Positions 17,209 to 25,761 of a stretch of 64,000 bases of DNA are shown here, one piece after another. The DNA comes from Pseudomonas flavescens (lineage in GTDB: Bacteria > Pseudomonadota > Gammaproteobacteria > Pseudomonadales > Pseudomonadaceae), in assembly GCF_013408425.1 (NCBI RefSeq), contig NZ_JACBYV010000001.1:3038001-3102000 (forward strand), given 5' to 3'. Within the stretch, counting starts at the first letter, position 1, and each line of letters starts with the position of its first letter. Below the pieces are notes generated by a model, which saw only the letters and a program-made list of their open reading frames with translations, searched no databases and was not told where the DNA came from. A program made the translations under genes and the position numbers.

Positions 17209-17757
17209 ATGAGCAAGCGCGCCCTGATTCTTATCGACATCCAGAACGACTATTTCGCCGACGGCAAATGGCCGCTGCACGGCATCGACGCGGCAGCGCG
17301 GAACGCCGCACGCGTGCTGGCAGCCGCTCGCGCTGCCGGGGATACGGTGGTGCACGTGCGTCATGAATTTCAGGGAGACGGGGCGCCCTTCTTCGCCGCA
17401 GGCTCCAGCGGTGCGCAGATCCATGCCAGCGTGCAGCCGCAGGCGGGTGAGAGCGTGGTGCTCAAGCACAAGGTCAACGCGTTTCGCGACACCGATCTGA
17501 AGGCGCAGCTCGACAAGGCAGGCGTCGAACAGATCACCCTGGTCGGCGCCATGAGCCATATGTGCATCGATGCCGCCGCCCGCGCCAGTGCGGACTTCGG
17601 CTACGCCACCACGGTGATCCATGATGCCTGCGCGACACGCGACCAGGAATTCGAAGGCAATCAGGTTCCAGCCACGCAGGTCCAGGCAGCCTATATGGCC
17701 GCGCTGGCCTTCGCCTATGCGACCGTCACCTCGACCGAACAATACCTGGCGGGTTAG
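17209..17757 (+). CDS. Isochorismatase-family cysteine hydrolase
   Basis: 182 residues. The family catalytic triad is visible: Asp in LILIDIQNDY (about residue 10), Lys in LKHKVNAF (about 88) and the nucleophilic Cys in MSHMCIDAAAR (about 119), with the non-proline cis-peptide segment VGAMSH before it. Members include nicotinamidase, isochorismatase and N-carbamoyl hydrolases; the closest subtype is the YcaC/isochorismatase-like small hydrolase, substrate unknown. The second ATG, at 17209, has GGAG six bases upstream and is preferred to the one at 17197. Confidence 0.87.
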   Translation: MSKRALILIDIQNDYFADGKWPLHGIDAAARNAARVLAAARAAGDTVVHVRHEFQGDGAPFFAAGSSGAQIHASVQPQAGESVVLKHKVNAFRDTDLKAQLDKAGVEQITLVGAMSHMCIDAAARASADFGYATTVIHDACATRDQEFEGNQVPATQVQAAYMAALAFAYATVTSTEQYLAG

Positions 17758-17790
17758 GCGGTAAACCACAGGCTACCGACAGAAAAACAG

Positions 17791-17892
17791 TAGGAGCTGG
17801 CTTGCCAGCGAATCGATCTGCGCTCCGACACCATCGGCGAATCTTCCACCGCTTTCGCCGGCAAGGGACTAGGCGTCCCCCCGGCTCCTACA
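17791..17892. repeat. Pair of REP elements, one with an expanded loop
   Basis: At 17791-17814 TAGGAGCTGGCTTGCCAGCG is an ordinary REP. At 17855-17892 a facing REP has its usual core (GCCGG...CCGGCTCCTA) opened by extra bases forming their own small inverted repeat GGGAC-TAGGC-GTCCC. The pair sits between the cysteine hydrolase and the 3' end of metE. Confidence 0.7.
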
Positions 17893-17922
17893 ACTGCTGC
17901 ACCAGAGGCTGCGGGCGGAGCC

Positions 17923-20219
17923 TCAGGCCAGCTCCTTGCGCAGCTGACGGGCGGCAGCGACCATGTTGACCAGCGCGGCTTCGGTCTCTGGCCAGCGGCG
18001 GGTCTTCAGGCCGCAATCCGGGTTGACCCACAGGCGCTCGGCTGGGATACGGCGCACGGCCTTGCGCATCAGCTTGACCATTTCGCCGGTGTCCGGCACC
18101 CGCGGCGAGTGGATGTCGTAGACGCCCGGGCCGATCTCGTTGGGGTACTCGAAAGCCTCGAAGGCCTGCAGCAGTTCCATGTCCGAGCGTGAGGTCTCGA
18201 TGGTGATCACGTCCGCATCCATGGCGGCGATGGACTCGATCACGTCGTTGAATTCGCTGTAGCACATGTGGGTGTGGATCTGCGTTTCGTCACGTACGCC
18301 ACTGGCGCACAGCCGGAAGGACTCGGTAGCCCAGTCCAGATAGTGTTGCCAGTCGGCCTTGCGCAGCGGCAGCCCCTCGCGGAATGCCGCTTCGTCGATC
18401 TGCACGATACGAATGCCGGCACGCTCGAGGTCGACGACTTCGTCGCGAATCGCCAGGGCCAGCTGCCGGGCCTGCACTTCGCGGCTGACGTCTTCACGGG
18501 GGAACGACCACATCAGCATGGTCACCGGACCGGTGAGCATGCCCTTCATCACCTTGCCGGTGAGGCTCTGCGCATAGCGAATCCACTCCACGGTCATGGC
18601 CTGGGGTCGGCTCAGGTCGCCAACGATCACCGCTGGCTTCACGCAGCGCGAACCGTAGCTCTGTACCCAGCCGAAACGGGTGAACAGGTAGCCGTCCAAC
18701 TGCTCGGCGAAATACTCGACCATGTCGTTGCGCTCGGCCTCGCCATGCACCAGCACGTCGAGCCCCAGGCGCTCCTGAATCTCAACCGCATGGCGAATCT
18801 CGCTGTGCATGGCGTCGGTGTAATCACCCAGCGACAGCTTGCCCTGCTTGAAAGCCTGGCGCGCCAGGCGAATCGCCGAGGTCTGCGGGAACGAGCCGAT
18901 GGTGGTGGTCGGGAACGGCGGCAGATCGAGGCCGGCCCGCTGCTTGACGATACGCTGGGCGAACGGCGACTCGCGCTGGCTATCGCGGGTGGTCACGGCA
19001 GCCAGGCGCGCTTGCACCTGAGGCTTGTGGATACGTGGTGAAGCCGCTCGGCTGGCCTGCACGGCGCGGCTCTCGGCCAGCGCGGTGCGCACCTCGGGAG
19101 CGTCCGCTGATTGACGGCACGCGCCAGCAGCGCCACCTCGGCGCACTTCTGGGTGGCGAAGGCCAGCCAGCCCTTCAGCTCGGCATCCAGTTGATCTTCA
19201 CGCTGCAGGTCAACCGGACTGTGCAGCAACGAGCAGGACGGCGCGATCCACAGGCGTTCGCCGAGCCGGCTGTGGGCATGGCCGATCACCGCCAGAGCGT
19301 TTTCCAAATCGCAGCGCCACACGTTGCGGCCGTTGACCACGCCAAGGGACAACACCTTGTAGGCTGGCAGACGGTCGAGGATGGTCGGGTACTGCTGTGG
19401 CGCGCGCACCAGGTCGATGTGCAGGCCGTCCACCGGCAGATTGGCCGCCAGGCCGAGGTTCTCTTCAAGACCACCGAAGTAAGTGGCGACCAGCTTCTTC
19501 AGCGGTTCGCGCTGCAGAATGTTGTAGGCGCGTTCGAACGCGTTCTTCCAGTCCTGAGGCAGGTCGAGCACCAGAATCGGCTCGTCGATCTGCACCCATT
19601 CCACGCCCTGCTCGGCCAGGCGCCGGAATATCTGCCCGTAGAGCGGCAGCAGGCGCTCGAGCAACTCCAGCTTGTCGAAACCCTGAGCCTCGCCCTTGAG
19701 CTTGCCCAACCATAGGTAGGTCAGCGGGCCGATCACCACCGGCTTGACCTCATGGCCCAGGGCACGGGCCTCATCCACTTCCTCGAACAGCTGCTCCCAG
19801 CTGAGGGCGAACTGCTGGTCAGCAGTGAACTCGGGCACCAGGTAGTGGTAGTTGGTATCGAACCACTTGGTCATCTCTTGCGCATGGGCGCCGCCGCAGC
19901 AGTTGTCGCCGCTCACGCCGCGGGCCATGGCGAACAGGGTGTCCAGGGTCGGCTTGCCGCTGGCAGGGCGGAAACGCTCGGGGATCACCCCGAAGGTCAG
20001 GGAATGGGCCAGCACCTGGTCGTACCAGGCGAAGTCGCCGACCGGCAGCAGCTCGATACCGGCCTCCTTCTGCACCTGCCAGTGCCGGGCACGCAACTCA
20101 CGGCCCACGGCACGCAGGCCGGCTTCGTCCAGCTCGCCTTTCCAGAAGGCCTCTTGAGCTTTCTTGAGTTCGCGGTCACGTCCGATTCGGGGGAATCCGA
20201 GGCTGTGTGCCAGGGCCAT
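17923..20219 (-). pseudogene. metE: Cobalamin-independent methionine synthase MetE, frameshifted
   Basis: Two overlapping frames together make one MetE. The first (20219 to about 19110) gives MALAHSLGFPRIGRDRELKK through the N-terminal barrel to LLARAVN. The second (about 19110 to 17923) resumes [17 protein letters not shown] and runs through the catalytic barrel with zinc ligands ([33 protein letters not shown]). Total length is 2297 bases, one short of a multiple of three, so a single-base deletion near 19100-19118 explains the break. It would abolish methyl transfer from 5-methyltetrahydrofolate to homocysteine. No slippery site is evident at the junction. It may be a true mutation (a B12-dependent MetH could compensate) or a sequencing error. 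The start ATG has a GGAG site. Confidence 0.9.
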
Positions 20220-20273
20220 GGCGATATCTCCAATGCATAAATGATGGTGTGCATTGTCGAGGTCGCGAAAGAG

Positions 20274-20286
20274 TGAAACAAACTCA
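20274..20286 (-). promoter_or_regulatory. Candidate MetR operator before metE
   Basis: TGAA-ACAAA-CTCA matches the MetR site TGAA-N5-TTCA at all but one base. It lies 55 bases upstream of the metE start. No metR gene is in the window. Confidence 0.3.
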
Positions 20287-20406
20287 ATCGATTAACATTA
20301 AAAACAAGTTTTACTCACGTTGATCCCGTACGGCTCATCTTGGCCGCCCCTTGAGGACACCCCCTGACTCGGGCAAGCTGCCCTCTGCCCCCTGGACGAA
20401 CCCGGC

Positions 20407-21222
20407 ATGCCAGATATCCCCGACGACCCCGCCCAGACCGAACGCACCCGCGAAACCGTGCTGCGCTACCACTACAGCTGGAAGTACCGCGATCTGGATG
20501 CGGTGATGGCGCTCTATCACCCGGAGGTCGAGTACAACGACTTCTTCCTCAACCGCAGCATGGGCCTGGCCGAACTGCGCGACTACGTGCTCAGCACAAT
20601 GCCGCGCCACCCGGACGAAGCCCTGGAACACACCGACCGCATCCGCATCGACGGCCATACCGCATTCATCCAGTACCGCACCACGCTGCATGGCGGCGAG
20701 GGCCTGGTGTCGTTTCGCACCGCCGAGGCCATCACCGTGCGCGACGGGCTGATCTGGCGGGTCAACGAATACGCCTCGCTGGTGCATGAAGGTCAGGACA
20801 CGCGCCCTCCGATCCAGACCAGCGCGGCGATCAGCAAGCTGGGGCTGTCGACCCGCCAGCTGGGCTTCATGGCGCAGGACCTGCAGGACTACTTCCAGCG
20901 CCGGCAGCCCTTTCTCGACCCGGCCCTGAGCCTGCAACAGGTGGCCACTGCCACCGGCTACAGTCGCAACCAGATTTCCTACCTGCTCAACCAGGTGCTC
21001 GGCCAGAGCTTCTACCGCTACGTCAACCAGGCGCGCCTGCAGCACCTGCTGCAACGCCTGCAGGCAGGCAATGACCTGCGGCGCATGGACGAGCTGGCCT
21101 TCGAAGCCGGCTTCAATTCCCTGACCGCCTTCTACAGCACCTTTCGCCGCCACACCGGCCTGTCACCCAAGGCCTACCTGAAAGACCTCTACGCGCGGGT
21201 ACGCGCGCAAGACAACGCCTGA
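20407..21222 (+). CDS. NTF2-like/SnoaL domain fused to AraC-type regulator
   Basis: 271 residues. The first 130 are a cone-shaped NTF2/SnoaL fold (YHYSWKYRDLDAVMALYHPEVEYND, ending GLIWRVNEYASLV). The last 100 hold two AraC helix-turn-helix motifs (LSLQQVATATGYSRNQISYLLNQ and MDELAFEAGFNSLTAFYSTFRRH, then LSPKAYL). The usual AraC cupin sensor is thus replaced by an NTF2-type ligand pocket. It is divergent from metE and precedes the oxidase, cupin and polyamine-binding genes on the same strand, which it may control. The inducer is unknown. The ATG lacks a strong ribosome site. Confidence 0.87.
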   Translation: MPDIPDDPAQTERTRETVLRYHYSWKYRDLDAVMALYHPEVEYNDFFLNRSMGLAELRDYVLSTMPRHPDEALEHTDRIRIDGHTAFIQYRTTLHGGEGLVSFRTAEAITVRDGLIWRVNEYASLVHEGQDTRPPIQTSAAISKLGLSTRQLGFMAQDLQDYFQRRQPFLDPALSLQQVATATGYSRNQISYLLNQVLGQSFYRYVNQARLQHLLQRLQAGNDLRRMDELAFEAGFNSLTAFYSTFRRHTGLSPKAYLKDLYARVRAQDNA

Positions 21223-21267
21223 TCGGGCTTCTAGTCTTGCTGCATACATTCTGCGTGGAAGCGGTGC

Positions 21268-22674
21268 ATGAACGACTGGCGCAACATCAGCCTGTGGATG
21301 GATCAACTGGATGAGCCGCTGACACCGCGCCCATCGCTGCAAGGCGATGTCCAGGCCGATGTCGCCATCATCGGCGCGGGCTACACCGGGCTGTGGACGG
21401 CCTACTACCTCAAGCGCCAGGCTCCCGAGCTGCGCATCGTCATCCTCGAAGCGAAGATCGCCGGCTTCGGTGCATCCGGTCGCAACGGCGGCTGGCTGAT
21501 GGGCAACCTGCTTGGCGAGGATCGCCTGCTGTCGGGCCTGTCGCCGCAGGCCCGCCGTGAATCCTACGACCTGCTGCATGGCATTCCCGATGAAGTCGGC
21601 CAGGTGCTGCAGCGCGAAGGCATCGACTGTGATTACCGCAAGGGCGGCGTGCTGTACTGCGCGGCCCGTTACCCGGAGCAGGAACTGCGTCTGCGCGAGT
21701 ACCTGCGCGGCTATCGCGAAGAAGGCCTGGGTGACGACGACTACCGCTGGCTGCCCGCTGAAGAACTCGCCCAGCAACTGCGTATCCCCGGCGCCTATGG
21801 CGCGCTCTACACGCCCCACTGCGCGACCATTCAGCCGGCCCGGCTGGTGCGCGGCCTGGCCCGCTGCGTGGAAGCGCTGGGCGTGAGCATTTACGAAGGC
21901 ACGCCGGCCCTGAGCTGGCAGGCCGGAAGCGTGCGCTGCGCAGCGGGCGAAGTGCGCGCAGACTGGGTGGTGCCTGCCGTGGAAGGCTACGCCGCCAACC
22001 TGCCGCCACTCGGCCGCCATCAGATCCCGGTGCAGAGCCTGATCGTCGCCAGCGAACCACTGCCCGCCTCGATCTGGGCGGAGATCGGCCTGGAACGCGG
22101 CCAGGCCTTCTGCGAAACCAGCCGCCAGGTCACCTACGGCCAGCGCAGCATGGATGACCGGCTGATCTTCGGCGCGCGCGGCGGCTATCGCTTCGGCAGT
22201 CGCTTGCGCAGCGATTTCAACCTCAGTGACGAGGAGCGCGGCCTGCGCCGCTACCTGTTCAGCGAACTGTTTCCGCAACTGCGCAATGTGCGCATCACCC
22301 ACGCCTGGGGCGGCAACCTGGGCATGGCCCGGCGCTTCCATCCGCACATGCTCTGCGACCGTGGCAACGGCATCGCCCTTTCCGGAGGCTACGGCGGCGA
22401 AGGCGTGGGCGCCAGCAACCTCGGCGGACGCACCCTGGCCGATCTGATCCTCGGCAACGACAGCCTGCTCACCCGTCAGCCCTGGGTACGCCACGACACC
22501 CGTGTGCAGGACTTGCCGCGCTGGGAGCCGGAGCCCTGCCGCTGGCTCGGCTACAACGCCATCATCCGCAGCTTCGTGCGCGAAGACAAACTGCTGGCCG
22601 ACCCATCCAGCCGCCCGTGGCAGCGCTACATGGCGCAGCGCGTGGCCAGCCTGATGGAAGGCTTCATGAAGTGA
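21268..22674 (+). CDS. FAD-dependent amine/amino-acid oxidase-like oxidoreductase
   Basis: 468 residues of the DAO (PF01266) fold. The N-terminal Rossmann motif VAIIGAGYTGLWTAYYL is at about 31-47, GFGASGRNGGW is at about 68-78 (FAD contact typical of gamma-glutamylputrescine oxidase, PuuB, and related enzymes), and the C-terminal FAD loop is SGGYGGEGVGASNLGG. It likely oxidises an amine or imino acid. Its neighbours, a cupin and a putrescine/spermidine-type binding protein, fit polyamine or related amine use, but the substrate is inference. It starts 45 bases after the AraC fusion gene. Confidence 0.85.
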   Translation: MNDWRNISLWMDQLDEPLTPRPSLQGDVQADVAIIGAGYTGLWTAYYLKRQAPELRIVILEAKIAGFGASGRNGGWLMGNLLGEDRLLSGLSPQARRESYDLLHGIPDEVGQVLQREGIDCDYRKGGVLYCAARYPEQELRLREYLRGYREEGLGDDDYRWLPAEELAQQLRIPGAYGALYTPHCATIQPARLVRGLARCVEALGVSIYEGTPALSWQAGSVRCAAGEVRADWVVPAVEGYAANLPPLGRHQIPVQSLIVASEPLPASIWAEIGLERGQAFCETSRQVTYGQRSMDDRLIFGARGGYRFGSRLRSDFNLSDEERGLRRYLFSELFPQLRNVRITHAWGGNLGMARRFHPHMLCDRGNGIALSGGYGGEGVGASNLGGRTLADLILGNDSLLTRQPWVRHDTRVQDLPRWEPEPCRWLGYNAIIRSFVREDKLLADPSSRPWQRYMAQRVASLMEGFMK

Positions 22675-22705
22675 ACACCCTCATCTGCCACTCAGGTTGC
22701 AAGCC

Positions 22706-23047
22706 ATGACCATCACCCACTTTCGTAATACCGACAGCGTCGCACTCGACCAACACAACCCGGTCGCGGTCCCGCTCAGCGAGCCCGCCGCCGTCACTTC
22801 GGTGACCTGCGTGGAGCGCGACGACGGCGTGGAAACCGGCATCTGGGAATGCACGCCCGGCCGCTGGCGTCGGCAGATCGTGCAACAGGAGTTCTGCCAC
22901 TTCATCGCCGGGCGCTGCACCTTCATCCCCGACGTGGGCGAGCCCATCGAGATCAAGGCCGGCGACGCGCTGATGTTGCCGGCCAACACCACTGGCGTGT
23001 GGGACATACAAGAAACGCTGCGTAAAACCTATGTACTGATTTTCTGA
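22706..23047 (+). CDS. Small cupin (DUF861/cupin_3) protein
   Basis: 113 residues; one cupin barrel with GIWECTPGRWRR and QEFCHFIAGRCTFIPD, as in the cupin_3 group related to ureidoglycine aminohydrolase-like proteins. Such cupins commonly accompany PuuB-like oxidases. The ATG at 22706 is preferred to the in-frame TTG at 22697. It begins 31 bases after the oxidase stop, so they are probably co-transcribed. Enzymatic activity is unproven. Confidence 0.82.
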   Translation: MTITHFRNTDSVALDQHNPVAVPLSEPAAVTSVTCVERDDGVETGIWECTPGRWRRQIVQQEFCHFIAGRCTFIPDVGEPIEIKAGDALMLPANTTGVWDIQETLRKTYVLIF

Positions 23048-23054
23048 GGATCTA

Positions 23055-23180
23055 TTCAAAGTTTCGCGAGCTAGAGCAATGCAAGGCAAAAACAGGCGAA
23101 GAAGCGCAGTTTACGCGCTGTAAATGAGCATTCTGAGCCTGTTTTTAACGCAGCAGTGCCGACGCGCAGCAGACTTTGAA
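23055..23180. mobile_element. 126-bp inverted-repeat (MITE-like) element
   Basis: Ends TTCAAAGT and ACTTTGAA are exact inverted repeats. A second inverted pair, AAAAACAGGC (23088-23097) and GCCTGTTTTT (23138-23147), lies inside, and the centre (GTTTACGCGCTGTAAAT) continues the foldback. The whole unit can form a long imperfect hairpin. It has no coding capacity. I recall similar units dispersed in Pseudomonas genomes, which would make it a non-autonomous element; that needs a genome search. It separates the cupin from the binding-protein gene. Confidence 0.6.
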
Positions 23181-23232
23181 CAGGTCCTGACTGCTGCCTC
23201 CAAAACATCGACAACAATCGTTGAGGTCTCCC

Positions 23233-24309
23233 ATGCTGAAATCGCTCATCCCGCTCATGCTCGTCGCCTCGGTCAGCCAGGCAGCGCAGGACGTACGCAT
23301 CTACAACTGGACGGACTACATCGCCCCCGACACCCTGAAAGACTTCCAGCAGGCCAGTGGCGTAACGCCCCACTACGATGTCTACGACAGCAACGAAACC
23401 CTCGACGCCAAGCTGATGGCCGGCCGCTCCGGCTATGACGTGGTCTTCCCCTCAAACCACTTCATGGCCCGGCAGATTCAGGGTGGCGCGCTCAAGCAGC
23501 TGGACAAGAGCCAGTTGCCCAATTGGCAGAACCTCAACCCGACGCTACTCAAGGCGCTGGAAGGCAACGACCCGGGCAACCAGCACGGCTTCCCCTACCT
23601 GTGGGGCAGCACCGGCATCGGCTACAACGTCGAGAAGGTCAAGGCCGTACTCGGCGACGACGTGCCGCTCGATTCCTGGGACCTGATCTTCAAGCCCGAG
23701 CTGATGGCCAAGCTGAGCACCTGCGGTGTGGCGATTCTCGACAACGGCCCGGAAATGCTGCCCATCGCCCTGCACTACCTGGGCCTGCCGCACCACAGCC
23801 AGAAGGCCGAGGACTACAAGAAGGCCGAAGCGCTGCTGATGGAAATGCGAGAGAACGTCGCCTACTTCCACTCTTCCAAATACGTCGGTGAGCTGGCCAA
23901 TGGCGACGTCTGCATGGCGGTGGGTTTCTCCGGCGACATCATGCAGGCCAGCGCCCGCGCCAAGGAGGCCGGCAATGGCGTCGACATCGCCTACGTGATT
24001 CCCAAGGAAGGTGCGCCGATGTGGTTCGACATGGTCGCCATCCCCAAGGACGCGCCCAACGAAAAGGCCGCCTACGCCTTCATGAACTATCTGCTGGAGC
24101 CCAAGGTGATCGCCGGCATCAGTGACTACGTGCACTACGCCAACGGCAACAGCAAGGCCGACGCGCTGGTCGACCCGGCGCTCAAGGCCGACAGCACCGT
24201 CTACCCGCCCGATGACGTCATGGAAAAGCTCTACGCCCTAGAAGCCATGCCGCTGAACATCGACCGCATCCGCACGCGAATCTGGACCAAGGTGAAAAGC
24301 GGCACCTGA
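23233..24309 (+). CDS. Polyamine ABC transporter substrate-binding protein (PotF/SpuD-like)
   Basis: 358 residues. The N-terminus MLKSLIPLMLVASVSQA is a signal peptide. The mature start VRIYNWTDYIAPDTL and LDAKLMAGRSGYDVVFPS are hallmark sequences of PotD/PotF/SpuD periplasmic binding proteins, and WGSTGIGYN and VGFSGDIMQASARA also fit. It should capture putrescine or spermidine in the periplasm. No ABC ATPase or permease genes are adjacent, so it is an orphan that must use a transporter encoded elsewhere. The start at 23233 has a GAGG site; the upstream MRSP extension is unlikely. Confidence 0.92.
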   Translation: MLKSLIPLMLVASVSQAAQDVRIYNWTDYIAPDTLKDFQQASGVTPHYDVYDSNETLDAKLMAGRSGYDVVFPSNHFMARQIQGGALKQLDKSQLPNWQNLNPTLLKALEGNDPGNQHGFPYLWGSTGIGYNVEKVKAVLGDDVPLDSWDLIFKPELMAKLSTCGVAILDNGPEMLPIALHYLGLPHHSQKAEDYKKAEALLMEMRENVAYFHSSKYVGELANGDVCMAVGFSGDIMQASARAKEAGNGVDIAYVIPKEGAPMWFDMVAIPKDAPNEKAAYAFMNYLLEPKVIAGISDYVHYANGNSKADALVDPALKADSTVYPPDDVMEKLYALEAMPLNIDRIRTRIWTKVKSGT

Positions 24310-24355
24310 CGCAGTGATCAAAGGCCGGCGTTCGCAATGAACACCGGCCCAACCG

Positions 24356-24739
24356 TCAGATCCACAGATCGTTCATCGCCGTACGTTCGCCGCCCTGCTC
24401 TCCGGTATTCAGCACACCCCGCGGCTCGATAAGCATCAGCTTCACCTCATGCTCGGCGTAAGGCTTGTGCTCCACACCCTTGGGCACCACGTACAGCTCG
24501 CCGCTGCCAAGCGTTACCTGGCCATCACGGAAATCGAGTCGCAACTGCCCATCGAGGACGAAAAAGGCTTCGTCCGTTTCGGCATGGGCATGCCAGATGA
24601 AATCGCCCTGCAGGCGCACGACCTTGAACTGGTAGTCGTTCATTTCCGCGACCACTCTGGGTGACCACTGATCCTGGATCAGGGCCAATTTCTGCTCCAG
24701 GTTGACGGGGCGTTTCGACGACGGATTCTGGCTGGACAT
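24356..24739 (-). CDS. Metal-binding cupin protein
   Basis: 127 residues with a classical cupin metal site: WHAHAETDEAFFVLDG (His, His, Glu) near residues 49-62 and VPKGVEHKPYA (last His) near 86-94. This is the common stand-alone cupin_2 family, function unassigned. A strong AGGAG site precedes the ATG. It follows the AraC gene on the same strand after 48 bases. Confidence 0.83.
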   Translation of the reverse strand: MSSQNPSSKRPVNLEQKLALIQDQWSPRVVAEMNDYQFKVVRLQGDFIWHAHAETDEAFFVLDGQLRLDFRDGQVTLGSGELYVVPKGVEHKPYAEHEVKLMLIEPRGVLNTGEQGGERTAMNDLWI

Positions 24740-24787
24740 GGGCGGCTCCTCGGTTGGTTTTCACCACTCTAGCGAGGCGCCGGAGCG

Positions 24788-25612
24788 CTATCTTGTACGA
24801 TCCTGCAACCTCACCATGCTCAGCCAGCGAGCCGGGGACAGGCCAAAGCTTCTGACGAAATGACGCGTCATGTGGCTCTGGTCGAAAAAGCCGGCGATCA
24901 GCGCCGCGTCGGCCAGGCCGATACCCGCCAATGCCAGCTCACGGCAACGATCCAGCCGCCGCATCGTCACGTAACGGTAGGGGCTGGTGCCGAACAGCGC
25001 GCGAAAATCCCGGGAAAGACTCCAGCGCTCGCGCCCGCTGACATGCTCCAGCTCGTCCAGGGTGATGCTCGCGCCATTACGGCTATGGATGTACTCCCTC
25101 GCCCGCTGCGCAGCGCGATAGTCGACGGTGCGCCGCCCTCGACTCGTGCCGGCGACCGCATCCAGTGCGCGAGCGAGGTCATGGATGGCATCGTCTTCCT
25201 CCAGCGATTCGAGAGGATGATCCATCGCCTGCATGAACGACTCGGTGGCCCGGCGCAGGCGCGGGTCATCGCTAAGCCCGCCAGCGATGAAGGGCAGCGG
25301 CTTGCCGCCCAGCACCTGCTGGATCAGCAGCGGCTCGATATAGAGCATGCGGTAGCGAAAACCGTCCGCGGTGCCCGCCATGCCGTCGTGCAGCTCGTCC
25401 GGATGCAAGACCAGCGTGCCGCCAGGAAGGCTATGACGCATGGCCCGCCGATAACGAAAACTCTGCACGCCGGATAGCGTGCGGCCAATGGCGTAGGCGT
25501 CGTGGCGATGCGGGTCGTACCCATGGCCGCTGAAATAGGCCTCGATGCGCTCCACCCGCCCCGGCACGTGGCTGCGCAGCACCCAGTCTCGACCGTTCGT
25601 ATCCGTGCCCAT
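24788..25612 (-). CDS. AraC-family transcriptional regulator (cupin-sensor type)
   Basis: 274 residues. The N-terminal AraC cupin sensor (HGYDPHRHDAYAIGRTLSGVQSFRYR; LVLHPDELHDG) is followed by two helix-turn-helix motifs (ITLDELEHVSGRERWSLSRDF; LADAALIAGFFDQSHMTRHFVRSFG, then LSPARW). It is probably a regulator of the adjacent cupin gene and/or transport genes. The ATG at 25610-25612 has a GGGGAG site; the frame continues upstream to 25708 without homology. Confidence 0.87.
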   Translation of the reverse strand: MGTDTNGRDWVLRSHVPGRVERIEAYFSGHGYDPHRHDAYAIGRTLSGVQSFRYRRAMRHSLPGGTLVLHPDELHDGMAGTADGFRYRMLYIEPLLIQQVLGGKPLPFIAGGLSDDPRLRRATESFMQAMDHPLESLEEDDAIHDLARALDAVAGTSRGRRTVDYRAAQRAREYIHSRNGASITLDELEHVSGRERWSLSRDFRALFGTSPYRYVTMRRLDRCRELALAGIGLADAALIAGFFDQSHMTRHFVRSFGLSPARWLSMVRLQDRTR

Positions 25613-25761
25613 GGCTCGACTCCCCTGCCGCTGCGCTGTCTGACGCCGCCACAGTAAATCGACATGCGCCGTAAGTCTCCCTTCGCGTGCGCCCGGCGGG
25701 AAAGCCACGAGGGCGGTTCAGGGCCTTCTCCACAGCTCCAGCCCTGTGCCGCCAGCAGGGG

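Noticed and set aside
19095..19120. Programmed ribosomal frameshift in metE
   Set aside because: No slippery heptamer, internal ribosome site or stimulatory hairpin at the junction, and MetE is not known to use frameshifting.
20220..20406. Cobalamin riboswitch upstream of metE
   Set aside because: The leader is A/T-rich and short with no B12-box-like conserved sequence; only a MetR-like site was seen.
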